Assembly (NCBI GenBank): GCA_964640795.1
Contig: CAZXIN010000003.1
Location: 124,001-188,000 of the forward strand
Direction: 5' to 3'
Source of the DNA: M269 sp964640795
GTDB lineage: Bacteria; Pseudomonadota; Gammaproteobacteria; Enterobacterales; Alteromonadaceae
DNA length: 64,000 nucleotides
Part shown: piece by piece, positions 35,935 through 44,626 of the stretch
Numbering within the stretch: position 1 is the stretch's first letter
How the letters are laid out: the number at the start of each line of letters is the position of its first letter
The notes under the pieces: model-generated
Databases searched by the model: none
What the model was told of the DNA's origin: nothing
The model's input: only the letters and a program-made list of their open reading frames with translations
Program-made: the position numbers and the translations under genes

Positions 35935-36291
35935 CTAGGGGCGAACACCGACACAGTCAAGAGGAAACTGACCTTCACCTTCAAGATAAACCATGCAAGT
36001 ATTTAGTTCCGAACGGAGATAGTGATCATTGAGCAACTTTATCTCAGGCCAGTAATGTATTTGATGTAATAAATGCCAAAATACTCTTTCTTTATGACTA
36101 TAAGGCATAGTGGACTCAATTTTAATGTGATTCCACTCTTCCATGGTATCCCAGAAATATAAATCCAGTTCAGCATAGCTGATTTGTCGCTGCCAAAAAG
36201 CTCTAACATAGTAAGCGAGCTGTTTAGATTTGCTTTTAATAAATTCATCGATGTTCAAGGCAGTCAACCTCCATCGAAAGTCCTGAATCAT
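35935..36291 (-). CDS. Uncharacterised 118-residue protein
   Basis: The product is soluble and without signal peptide or membrane helix. It is rich in Trp, Tyr, His and Phe, for example WQRQISYAELDLYFWDTMEEW and the segment HLLHQIHYWPEIKLL. I do not recognise the family. The composition and the absence of a better frame support a real gene. A perfect 12-bp palindrome lies 60 bases upstream of its start. The next minus-strand gene upstream is the DUF3530-like gene, 144 bases away. Confidence 0.6.
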   Translation of the reverse strand: MIQDFRWRLTALNIDEFIKSKSKQLAYYVRAFWQRQISYAELDLYFWDTMEEWNHIKIESTMPYSHKERVFWHLLHQIHYWPEIKLLNDHYLRSELNTCMVYLEGEGQFPLDCVGVRP

Positions 36292-36350
36292 ATTGAATTA
36301 TAGTTCAAGGGATTATTTTTTCAGTATGACAAATAGAACATTTTCATAAC

Positions 36351-36362
36351 GGTGAGCTCACC
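36351..36362. promoter_or_regulatory. Palindrome GGTGAGCTCACC
   Basis: A perfect 12-bp palindrome stands in the gap 60 bases upstream of the 118-residue gene. It may be a binding site for a dimeric regulator. No regulator is recognised, and a 12-bp palindrome can arise by chance. Confidence 0.35.
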
Positions 36363-36435
36363 TAAAGATTAATTAGTGATTAAAAAAGAAGTGCTGAAAT
36401 AGGTGATTTGGTGTAGCAGGGAATACTCAGGAAGG

Positions 36436-37284
36436 CTACCAGCCCATAAATGTTAGCCAACCAATAATCTGTTTGGTGATATATTGATGTTGTCCTTGCC
36501 CTATAGGGACACCCACTAATTCTGTCTGTCGGAAATGTAGCTTCAATGCTTTGACGGCCGCTATTTTTCGTTTTTCAGCAGTGGTGATTGTCCACTTGTT
36601 ATCCCATTGGCTATACATATCTAATACTGGAAAACTTGTGTTAGCTAAATACCCTGCTATCTGCTCGTTTAAATCAACTTGAGGCCAATAAGCACTCATA
36701 GACACAAATGCATCGGGTTCTGTGATGAGTTGTTCGTTGTACATTTTCGCAAGCCAAGCAGCAGTCGTCCCTTCCGATAAGACAACGACAAACCCTGGGT
36801 ATTCAGCACTTTTGTCCAGCAAACTTTGCATCAGTAACTGAAGTTGTTGTTGATGAGTGTCGAAGTTATTCTGAATGATGACTTGAAGCCCTGACGTTGG
36901 CAAAACTTCTTCAACGGTATTGTTGTCCTGATCTGTATCACCGGTGTCTTGTGATAAACCTATAATTGGTGGTGCCGCCAGTAATGTTGTCCAGCCGTAT
37001 TGATTGAGTAGCGTTGCTACCGCATCGAGTGCCCGAGAACCTAAAGGGGTTTGCCCCGTGTCTGAGAGCATAATGACTGCACCTTTTGATATAGCGACGG
37101 TAGACTCTTGGATGATAACCGCAACTTCTTGCTCTCCGGCTAGAAGGATTTCAAATTGATTCTCAGATAGCCTGCGTTTGACATCGTCGGTGCGCATGTC
37201 GAGCGGATCGAGCGTTTGCGCTTCTGCCGTTAACGTTGTCGTCAACAGTATCGCCGTGCCTAACGCTTTTGCTAACCTGATCAT
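36436..37284 (-). CDS. DUF3530-like alpha/beta-hydrolase-fold exported protein
   Basis: The 282-residue product starts at ATG 37284, giving a signal peptide (about 1-19, ending TAEAQ). A longer in-frame start overlaps rluA and would bury this signal sequence. Segments such as GAVIMLSDTGQTPLGSRALDAV, FVVVLSEGTTAAW and FPVLDMYSQWDNKW look like an alpha/beta-hydrolase fold of the DUF3530 family. The nucleophile elbow reads SEGTTA, a Ser-Glu-Gly. The function is unknown. It follows rluA on the same strand with a 77-base gap, so it may be in the rapA-rluA operon. Confidence 0.7.
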   Translation of the reverse strand: MIRLAKALGTAILLTTTLTAEAQTLDPLDMRTDDVKRRLSENQFEILLAGEQEVAVIIQESTVAISKGAVIMLSDTGQTPLGSRALDAVATLLNQYGWTTLLAAPPIIGLSQDTGDTDQDNNTVEEVLPTSGLQVIIQNNFDTHQQQLQLLMQSLLDKSAEYPGFVVVLSEGTTAAWLAKMYNEQLITEPDAFVSMSAYWPQVDLNEQIAGYLANTSFPVLDMYSQWDNKWTITTAEKRKIAAVKALKLHFRQTELVGVPIGQGQHQYITKQIIGWLTFMGW

Positions 37285-37361
37285 TTCATTCTTGGTCACA
37301 GAGTGTTCTAGTGCAAATTTGATGAACCATATCAGCTTATCGGTGAGTACAGGCTGTTTCT

Positions 37362-38051
37362 TTAGAGTGAGCACTCAATCGTTTGATCTTCATAGTCTTT
37401 TTCAAACTCACATTGACTCACAAAGTGCATTGGTTTGCCCGTGTCAGGGTGCTCGAAACTAATTTCAGTTGCGTGGAGTTGAAGCCGGCTTGCCATCGCT
37501 AATGCGTCCGGGTGTGCATAGAGCCTATCACCAAGGATAGGGTGCTCCATACTCAGCATGTGCACGCGTAGTTGATGTGAACGTCCTGTAATGGGCTTTA
37601 GTTCTATCAACGCTTCATTATCTTTTGTTCCAAGAACTCGCCAAAATGTTTGCGATTTTTTCCCATGTTCGTAATCAACCTTTTGTTTGGGTTTGTTTTC
37701 CCAATCCACAATGAGTGGCAGATTGATTTCACCAGATGTTTCTTTTGGTACACCAAATACACGCGCTAAATACCGCTTTTTGATTGAACGTTGTTGAAAA
37801 TAAGAAGAGAGCACACGGTGTGTTTGTTTTTGCAGTGGCATGAGCATAATCCCAGATGTTGCCATGTCTAATCGGTGAACAACCGTTGCTGTTGGAAAAA
37901 CGCGCTGTGCTCTATTTTGTAAGCTGTCTTTGAACTTAATGCCCGGCACCGAGAGCAGCCCACTCGGTTTGTCTAGAACCAGCAGGTATTCGTCCCGATA
38001 AAGAATACGTAAATACGGATTCATGGGTGGAGAATAATGTAGTAAGGCCAT
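37362..38051 (-). CDS. rluA: Pseudouridine synthase RluA
   Basis: RluA makes pseudouridine at position 746 of 23S rRNA and position 32 of several tRNAs. The 229-residue protein has the catalytic motif HRLDMATSGIML with the essential Asp, and GRSHQLRVHML near the C terminus. It overlaps the rapA stop codon by one base (TAATG), so it is translationally coupled. The rapA-rluA order is the same as in E. coli, which supports RluA rather than another family member. Confidence 0.93.
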   Translation of the reverse strand: MALLHYSPPMNPYLRILYRDEYLLVLDKPSGLLSVPGIKFKDSLQNRAQRVFPTATVVHRLDMATSGIMLMPLQKQTHRVLSSYFQQRSIKKRYLARVFGVPKETSGEINLPLIVDWENKPKQKVDYEHGKKSQTFWRVLGTKDNEALIELKPITGRSHQLRVHMLSMEHPILGDRLYAHPDALAMASRLQLHATEISFEHPDTGKPMHFVSQCEFEKDYEDQTIECSL

Positions 38052-40885
38052 TAGTGATTATTCACAATTAATCGAATAGCCTGCAAGCTGAGTTTTGCTT
38101 GAGAAATATGCTGAGTGAGTTCCTCAAGTTGGTAGCGCAAATAGTCTATTTCTTCATCACGTACCGAAGGGTTAATCTCGCTTAATTGTTGCATGCGCAT
38201 GAGCTCTCCGGTCAATAACGATGTCATGTTATTGAGTTTTTCAGTACGCAATTTCTCTGCTTTGTCGTTCGCATGCTGCTGTGCTTTTTCCAAAGCATGT
38301 TCGATTTGTGCTTGTAGTGCCTGTACTAGCTGAGTCGCCGTTTTCGGATTAATTGTAGAAACCGACAGCCAAACCTTATCAACTTGTTGTCCTTGATTAT
38401 TGACTCTAATCGTAAAAGGAGTCGGTGGTAAAAATCGATTCAGTTGTAATTCGGGTTTTGCTTGAGCAGATACTTCAAACAAGCATTCAAGCCAATAACT
38501 GCCTTGTGGTAATTGCCTATTACTGCATAAGCCTACGGACGCTTTTCCTAAAGGCTCGGTTAAGATCATGTCAAAGGCATGCTGTAGCATGGGGTGATCC
38601 CAACTAAAGAATTGCACATGTTCTAACTGAATAGCGGTGGAGCGTTCGTAGGTAATCGTTGAACCTTCTTCCCCCATACCTGGTAGCTGACTGATCATTG
38701 ATTCTGTTGGCTTCAGCAAGTAACAGGCATCGTCTTTCTCCTCTTGTAAGACGCCTATAGCGTCAAACAAACGCATCATAAAACGCTCTAAAGTAGGATC
38801 ATCGTCTGAGTCCTGAATTTTGGAGAGTAGGGAAGTGATTTTATGCTTCCCTGACGAATTAAGTTCTAGCAATTTGTCACGACCAGACTCTAGTTGTCGT
38901 TTGAGCTGCTGGTGCAATGTTGCCGTTTGTGCGATTAACTCATTTTCATCGGCTGCGTCTTCATTATTGGCAGTATGCAGAGCTTCCTGTAACAGCTCTT
39001 CAACTTCTGTATAAACGGTGGTGCCTGTTGGACAGGTTTGCTCAAAGGCGTTCAGCCCTTGATGATACCAATCCAATAAGACATGCTGGGCGCTATGACT
39101 AAAGAAAGGTGCATGAATATTAACTTGTTGTGTTTGACCTATACGATCAAGCCTACCAATTCGTTGTTCTAGAAGATCCGGCACCATCGGCAGATCAAAA
39201 AGTACCAAGTGGTGTGCGAATTGGAAGTTCCTGCCTTCGCTGCCTATTTCACTGCATATGAGAACCTGAGCACCGTCCTCTGCTTGTGCGAAATAATTGG
39301 CAGCTTTGTCTCGCTCTACAATACTCATGCCCTCATGGAATAAGGTACATCTCAAGGCATGCTTTTGCTTGAACCAATCGGCTAGTTGCATGGCTGTCGA
39401 AGCACTTGAGCATATCGCCAGAACTTTCTTTCCTTTAAGCTCTTCTAATAGATCTAGAAACCAACTCACTCTGGGATCTTGCTCTAGCCAGTCATTAATA
39501 ACCTCTGCATGGCTTTCGGGGTGTAGCTTTTGTTTTAGCGACAGAGAATCATCTTTATAGAGCTTGCGGTATAGAGAAGGCATCGCAAGTGGGTATTGAT
39601 TCAGCTTCCTCTGAGGGAATCCACTCACGCCAGAGCGGCTGTTTCGGAATAAGAGGCGCCCTGTACCGTGCCGATCAATCAATTCATCTATTAACGCTTT
39701 TTTGTTTTCTTCTGAGTCCAAGCGATTTAAATCAATAGGGTCATCTAAAAAAGCATTGAGCGCAGAGACTTGCTCATCATCAAGGTTTTGATCCTCAAGC
39801 AGAGGCCGAATAGCTTGAGCAAGCGCTGTATATTGTTGCTCTTCTTTTATAAATTCGTTGTAATCGTAAAAGCGATCGGGGTCGAGTAGGCGTAAGCGCG
39901 CAAAGTGACTCTCGTGGCCTAGTTGATCAGGTGTTGCTGTTAATAAGAGTACACCTTTCGTTCTTTCTGCAAGTGTTTCTATCACTTGGTATTCTTGAGA
40001 GGGTTGTCCTGGTGACCAAGTTAAGTGGTGGGCTTCATCAACGACCATCAAATCCCACGGCGCCTGCGTCGCTTGTTCAAAGTAACGGCTGTTATGCGTC
40101 AGGAAATCTAGGCTACAGAGCACTAATTGTTCAGATTCAAATGGGTTCGTTTGTTCACTAGCTAACGCTTCACACCTTTCTTCATCAAAAATAGAGAAGG
40201 CAAGGTTCACTCGCCTTAGCATTTCAACTAACCATTGATGCACTAAGCTAGAGGGAACAACAATGAGCACGCGTTTGGCTCTGCCAGTGAGTATTTGTTG
40301 ATGAATAATGAGAGCAGCCTCGATGGTTTTCCCTAAACCCACCTCATCAGCAAGTAAAACTCTGGGAGCAAAACGCTGGCCGACTTGGTTAGCGATATTT
40401 AATTGATGAGGAATAAGGTCTACTCGCGCACCCACAAGACCTAACAAAGGTGAGGTTTGATGACCATGTTGGAATTGTAAACATTCTGCGCGTAAATCAA
40501 ACCATTTAGGGTGGTCAAGTTGATGCTGTATTAATCGCTGAGCAGGATCGTCCATTTGATAGTTATGGTCTAGCCTTGTTTCCAGCAGTATTTCGCGTTG
40601 CTTGGTATCTAACCTCGTACCATGGTAAGAGAATAAGTTTTCTAATTCCTCTCTTTCTTCGATGATCATTTGCCAGCCATCTATACTCGTCACTGTTTCA
40701 CCCACATCAAAGGTAATGCGCGTCAATGGGCTGGTATTCATGGCATAACTTCGTTGTTCTTCTGTCGCTGGGAAAAAAATGGACAATGTGCGGCCATGTG
40801 TATCGACAATCATGCCTAAACCTAAATCGGGCTCTGTGTTGCTTAACCATCGTTGCCCCACTGTATATAGGTTGTTTTGCTGCAT
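38051..40885 (-). CDS. rapA: RNA polymerase-associated ATPase RapA
   Basis: RapA is a Swi2/Snf2 ATPase that binds RNA polymerase and helps it recycle from stalled or post-termination complexes. The 944-residue protein has two N-terminal Tudor-like beta-barrels (about 1-105), the Walker A motif DEVGLGKT, the DEAH box in VVDEAHHL, and the helicase C-terminal motif QRIGRLDRIGQ. A coiled coil is near the end. GGAG before the ATG gives a clear ribosome binding site. Length and motifs match E. coli RapA (968). Confidence 0.96.
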   Translation of the reverse strand: MQQNNLYTVGQRWLSNTEPDLGLGMIVDTHGRTLSIFFPATEEQRSYAMNTSPLTRITFDVGETVTSIDGWQMIIEEREELENLFSYHGTRLDTKQREILLETRLDHNYQMDDPAQRLIQHQLDHPKWFDLRAECLQFQHGHQTSPLLGLVGARVDLIPHQLNIANQVGQRFAPRVLLADEVGLGKTIEAALIIHQQILTGRAKRVLIVVPSSLVHQWLVEMLRRVNLAFSIFDEERCEALASEQTNPFESEQLVLCSLDFLTHNSRYFEQATQAPWDLMVVDEAHHLTWSPGQPSQEYQVIETLAERTKGVLLLTATPDQLGHESHFARLRLLDPDRFYDYNEFIKEEQQYTALAQAIRPLLEDQNLDDEQVSALNAFLDDPIDLNRLDSEENKKALIDELIDRHGTGRLLFRNSRSGVSGFPQRKLNQYPLAMPSLYRKLYKDDSLSLKQKLHPESHAEVINDWLEQDPRVSWFLDLLEELKGKKVLAICSSASTAMQLADWFKQKHALRCTLFHEGMSIVERDKAANYFAQAEDGAQVLICSEIGSEGRNFQFAHHLVLFDLPMVPDLLEQRIGRLDRIGQTQQVNIHAPFFSHSAQHVLLDWYHQGLNAFEQTCPTGTTVYTEVEELLQEALHTANNEDAADENELIAQTATLHQQLKRQLESGRDKLLELNSSGKHKITSLLSKIQDSDDDPTLERFMMRLFDAIGVLQEEKDDACYLLKPTESMISQLPGMGEEGSTITYERSTAIQLEHVQFFSWDHPMLQHAFDMILTEPLGKASVGLCSNRQLPQGSYWLECLFEVSAQAKPELQLNRFLPPTPFTIRVNNQGQQVDKVWLSVSTINPKTATQLVQALQAQIEHALEKAQQHANDKAEKLRTEKLNNMTSLLTGELMRMQQLSEINPSVRDEEIDYLRYQLEELTQHISQAKLSLQAIRLIVNNH

Positions 40886-41275
40886 GTTGTCTCCATTTTT
40901 TGAGGTGTCGAATGTTGCGGACGCGGATTCTAACGCATCAGTGTCATAGGTTCACTATAGATCATGGATAAAGCCGTGCAAAAAGCGCAAGAGACGCAAG
41001 CCGAGTATTTTTGTTGTGAACGCTATGCATATTAAGTAGTGAAATTGACATAAAAGTGATTTATGGTGAACACATGAGTTCATTTCACTTGATGTTCAAT
41101 CATGATAAGGCGGTGGTTCCATTCCAGCGGTTTGGCTTTCGATTGAGCACAATGCCTATGCAACACAATGAAAGTGAGCAGTTTACGTGCTGCGTGTGTT
41201 TTCATTGGTTTTCTTTTCTTTACTTATCTAAGAATTATTTTTTCTCATCTGCATACTCAACGTTTGGAGACGTCT
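40886..41275. other. Intergenic stretch between divergent rapA and phoH-like genes
   Basis: This 390-base gap must hold promoters for both divergent genes. A TTGACA (41045-41050) points towards the phoH-like gene but no -10 box is convincing. Short frames here have no ribosome binding sites and no clear homology, so I call no gene. Confidence 0.5.
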
Positions 41276-42673
41276 ATGCCTGATAATGCCACGGATAACA
41301 CAAAAATTTATGTATTAGACACGAATATTCTGCTGCATGAGCCTTTAGCGTTCATGTCGTTTAAGGAACACGATGTTGTGGTTCCGATGACGGTGCTTGA
41401 AGAGCTAGATTATATAAAGGACAGTAAAAAGGATGTTGCTCGCGACGCGCGAGTGGCTATTCGGTCTATGGAAGATGTGTTACGTGATGCGACACCAGAG
41501 CAAATCATTAATGGGGTTTCTATGGATGGCTTGGGTTCAGGAGAAACAGCACCTACGGGGCGTTTGTCTATTTTTTCAGATCACGCAATGGATCGCACAC
41601 AACAAGTCTTTACTAGCAACGAGAACGACAACCGTATTATTAATGCTGCCTTGATGCTGCAAACAGAAAAGACCTCAAATTCGGTTGTGCTGGTGACAAA
41701 AGACATCAACATGCGTTTGAAAGCAAAAGGCGCAGGGCTTGAGAATGTTGAAGATTATCGCACGGATCAATTAGTCAGCGATATTAAGTTTCTCAGTAAA
41801 GGCTATTACACCTTTGAAGGTGATTTCTGGGACAAGATCAAGTCAGTCAAAAGCCATACAGAAGGCCGCGATACTATCCATACTGTTGAACGTAAGGTCA
41901 TGCCTGATGCTTATGTTAATGAGTTTCTGCTAGACGAAACTGAACATTTTGCTGCCATTGTTGAGGCAGTAGATGATGAAGAAGTGGATATTTTGGATAT
42001 TAGCCGAGAGAGATTGATGGGAAGGCGTGCCTGGGGGATTACGCCAAAAAATATTGGACAAGGGATGGCGCTACACGCATTACTTGATCCACATATCGAT
42101 TTGATCATTCTCACTGGACCAGCAGGCAGTGGTAAAACCTTACTGGCATTAGCTGCTGCGCTGGAAATGGTTGTAGAGAAAAAGTTATATGAAAAGCTTA
42201 TTGTGACCAGAAATACACCGGAGATAGCGGAGTCTATTGGTTTTTTACCCGGCACGGAAGAAGAAAAAATGGCGCCTTGGCTAGCAGCGATTACGGATTC
42301 ATTAGAAGTACTGCATAAGAACGATGAAAATGTATCGGGCTCTATGAATTACATTATGGAAAAAGCGAATATTCAGTTTAAATCGATAAACTTCATGCGA
42401 GGGCGTAGTATTCAGAACTCAATAGTTATTTTGGATGAGTCTCAAAACTTAACTGCGGCCCAGCTAAAAACTATTATCACCCGGTGTGGTGAAGGGACTA
42501 AACTTATTTGTAGTGGTAACTTAGCTCAAATAGACAGTAATTATCTATCCCCAGTAACTTCTGGGTTAACCTATTTGGTTGAAAAGTTTAAGAATTTCTC
42601 AGGCAGTGCCACTATCAATTTGGATGGTGTTGTTCGTAGTCGCTTGGCTGATTTCGCTGAGCGAGAATTGTAA
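41276..42673 (+). CDS. PhoH-like ATPase with an N-terminal PIN domain
   Basis: The 465-residue protein joins a PIN nuclease-like domain (about 9-140, with conserved Asp15 in YVLDTN, and VLEELDYIKD) to a PhoH ATPase domain (about 235-460) with Walker A GPAGSGKT (281-288) and Walker B VILDESQN. PIN-PhoH proteins act in RNA metabolism, and related PhoH2 proteins are RNA helicase/RNases. The start was set at 41276 because GGAG lies 7 bases upstream; the longer frame adds a hydrophobic stretch without a ribosome binding site. A response-regulator gene follows 13 bases after the stop. Confidence 0.88.
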   Translation: MPDNATDNTKIYVLDTNILLHEPLAFMSFKEHDVVVPMTVLEELDYIKDSKKDVARDARVAIRSMEDVLRDATPEQIINGVSMDGLGSGETAPTGRLSIFSDHAMDRTQQVFTSNENDNRIINAALMLQTEKTSNSVVLVTKDINMRLKAKGAGLENVEDYRTDQLVSDIKFLSKGYYTFEGDFWDKIKSVKSHTEGRDTIHTVERKVMPDAYVNEFLLDETEHFAAIVEAVDDEEVDILDISRERLMGRRAWGITPKNIGQGMALHALLDPHIDLIILTGPAGSGKTLLALAAALEMVVEKKLYEKLIVTRNTPEIAESIGFLPGTEEEKMAPWLAAITDSLEVLHKNDENVSGSMNYIMEKANIQFKSINFMRGRSIQNSIVILDESQNLTAAQLKTIITRCGEGTKLICSGNLAQIDSNYLSPVTSGLTYLVEKFKNFSGSATINLDGVVRSRLADFAEREL

Positions 42674-42686
42674 GAAGTGGGAATTT

Positions 42687-43601
42687 ATGATTGAAGAGGT
42701 GCGGCCAACTATTTTACTGGTTGATGATGAGCCAATAAATATTAGTGTGTTAGCCGAGTTCTTAAGGCAAGAATATCGTTTGTTATTCGCAAAAACGGGG
42801 CACGAGGCCCTGCGAATAGTGCAAGAAAAACAGCCTGATTTAGTGTTGTTGGATATCGGCTTGCCTGATATTAGTGGGTATGATGTTTGTCGAAGCCTTA
42901 AGACAAATCAAGCAACTCAGAATATTCCTATTGTCTTTTCAACGGCGAAAGACTCTGCGGAAGATGAAGTCATTGGGTTAAATATCGGTGCTTCTGATTA
43001 TATCACCAAGCCCTTCAATCTTAGCTTAATTCGAGCGCGTGTTAGAAATCAAATTCGACTCAAACAAAAGACGGATTTGTTGGAGCAATTAGCAAACTTA
43101 GATGGTTTAACGGAATTGCCGAATCGCCGTTATTTTGATGAACATTTTGAAAGTGAGTGGCGTAGGGCCGCTAGGCGTGGTGTTCCTGTCAGCGTTGCAT
43201 TGGCAGATGTTGATTGCTTTAAAGGCTACAATGACCGTTATGGACACTCGGCAGGAGATGATTGCTTGCGAGCTGTCGCTCGCTCATTGGCGAAAAGCGC
43301 GAGTCGAGGAGGGGAGTTTGTCGCACGTTATGGTGGAGAGGAATTTATATTTGTTTGGCCAGAGGTTGAACTGAAGGAGTCTATCAAAGCTGCTGAACTA
43401 GCCTGCCAGTTAGTCCAAAATTTAAACATTGAAAACTTAAGCTCAGAGTGCAGCGAAGTAGTGACGGTCAGTATTGGTGTTGCTAGCTTGACGCCAACAG
43501 CTGAGTTCCGAAAATCGGATTTGATAGAAGCCGCAGATGAACAGCTCTACAAAGCAAAAAATCAAGGACGCAATCGCGTCGTTGGTCAAATATTAGAATG
43601 A
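42687..43601 (+). CDS. Response regulator with GGDEF diguanylate cyclase domain
   Basis: The 304-residue protein has a receiver domain (about 6-125) with Asp13/Asp14, phosphoacceptor Asp56 (LLDIG) and the switch-region SxAK and Lys of ITKPFN. A GGDEF domain (about 140-300) carries the active GGEEF motif (216-220), so it should make cyclic di-GMP from two GTP. The inhibitory-site position reads RGGE instead of the usual RxxD, so product inhibition may be weakened. The start 42687 is preceded by GTGG and lies 13 bases after the PhoH-like gene. No partner kinase is adjacent. Its last bases overlap the convergent gene by 9. Confidence 0.9.
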   Translation: MIEEVRPTILLVDDEPINISVLAEFLRQEYRLLFAKTGHEALRIVQEKQPDLVLLDIGLPDISGYDVCRSLKTNQATQNIPIVFSTAKDSAEDEVIGLNIGASDYITKPFNLSLIRARVRNQIRLKQKTDLLEQLANLDGLTELPNRRYFDEHFESEWRRAARRGVPVSVALADVDCFKGYNDRYGHSAGDDCLRAVARSLAKSASRGGEFVARYGGEEFIFVWPEVELKESIKAAELACQLVQNLNIENLSSECSEVVTVSIGVASLTPTAEFRKSDLIEAADEQLYKAKNQGRNRVVGQILE

Positions 43602-44540
43602 CTCGAGTGTATATTGGCCGCCTGCGATAGCGCTCTCGCTCTGACTTCCGACTTGGCCTGCCAGCATAAGAGCAGGGCCTGTTGGTTCTAAGAGTAAAAA
43701 CTCCGAGCTACCGATAGTGATTTTTTTCTCATGCTCTCGGTGAGGTAAGTTGGCGGCGAGTAGCGCATGGTTGTTTAAAAACACCATGTTTAGGTCAATT
43801 CCGGGTATGAGAGATTTAAGTAAAGCCGCTGTCAGCACTGACTTGCTGTCACAATCGCCTCTATTGTCTGAAATCACTTTTAAGGGAGGGGAGTAGCCCG
43901 AACCATTGGATGTTAACCTATTTTCCAAGGTGTTATAGGGGATACTCTGTACCCAGCTTAATACCAGATTGATGTATTCTCTAGAACTGCTACTTTCTGG
44001 TATCAATTCATACAATGCCTGAGCTACAGGTGTCAGCACGTCAACACTTTCATTAGCGAATCTGATGTGATCTGGTTTGACAGCTTTCTGGCCGTAAGGT
44101 GCTTCATAACGCGTGTAATAATGTTGTGAAAGGTAATCGTCAAAAGCAGATTCTTGTTCTGTCGCCATCTGATTTTGCCACTTTCTAAAGTGGCTGTCTG
44201 AACGGCTGTTGACTTCGACTCTGATGTCTTGCCCTATCATGTTGAGCTTTACGCGAGCTTCTCTAGGGTTTACCTTCATAGCCGCTTTTTGCAAAGCCAG
44301 AAAAACATAGCGCTGAGCAACTTTGGGGCTGTAATTCTTATTGTTATTGAAAGATTGGTTCAAACTCTCCTTAGGGAAAGATAAAGACATTTCATAATTT
44401 TTGCCGAATTGATCGGTCCATCGATATTCGAGTTGGACTGAATTCCCATTTTGCTGCTTATTAAATGCGGTTTGTTTCGCATTCGTCATCAAACTTAAAA
44501 CGGATAGCAAGATACCGACAATGAGAGTTTTTATCTTCAT
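43593..44540 (-). CDS. Exported transglutaminase-like protein
   Basis: The 315-residue protein has a signal peptide (about 1-21, ending TNAKQ). The C-terminal half resembles the transglutaminase/cysteine-protease fold: Cys230 in RGDCDSKS, His258 in LNNHALLA and Glu285 in LLLEPTG form a plausible catalytic Cys-His-Glu set. Proteins like this act on proteins or peptidoglycan in the envelope. The N-terminal 200 residues have no known motif. The gene's 3' end overlaps the diguanylate cyclase gene by 9 bases. Substrate and pathway are unknown. Confidence 0.7.
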   Translation of the reverse strand: MKIKTLIVGILLSVLSLMTNAKQTAFNKQQNGNSVQLEYRWTDQFGKNYEMSLSFPKESLNQSFNNNKNYSPKVAQRYVFLALQKAAMKVNPREARVKLNMIGQDIRVEVNSRSDSHFRKWQNQMATEQESAFDDYLSQHYYTRYEAPYGQKAVKPDHIRFANESVDVLTPVAQALYELIPESSSSREYINLVLSWVQSIPYNTLENRLTSNGSGYSPPLKVISDNRGDCDSKSVLTAALLKSLIPGIDLNMVFLNNHALLAANLPHREHEKKITIGSSEFLLLEPTGPALMLAGQVGSQSESAIAGGQYTLESF

Positions 44541-44591
44541 AGTGGTTTACTCGATAGTAATTACTAACTATCAAGTATAGTACTGAAAATA

Positions 44592-44609
44592 GGTTGTTGT
44601 AAAATAACC
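44592..44609 (-). terminator. Possible terminator after cysG
   Basis: GGTTGTT (44592-44598) and AATAACC (44603-44609) pair, with one G-T wobble, across a four-base loop. On the minus strand TATTTTC follows. It lies 17 bases after the end of cysG and may end its transcript. Confidence 0.45.
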
Positions 44610-44626
44610 GTTTTTAGTAAATGTTA

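Noticed and set aside
41056..41283. Short open frame upstream of the PhoH-like gene
   Set aside because: It overlaps the PhoH start, has no Shine-Dalgarno and its Phe/Cys-rich peptide looks like translated non-coding DNA.
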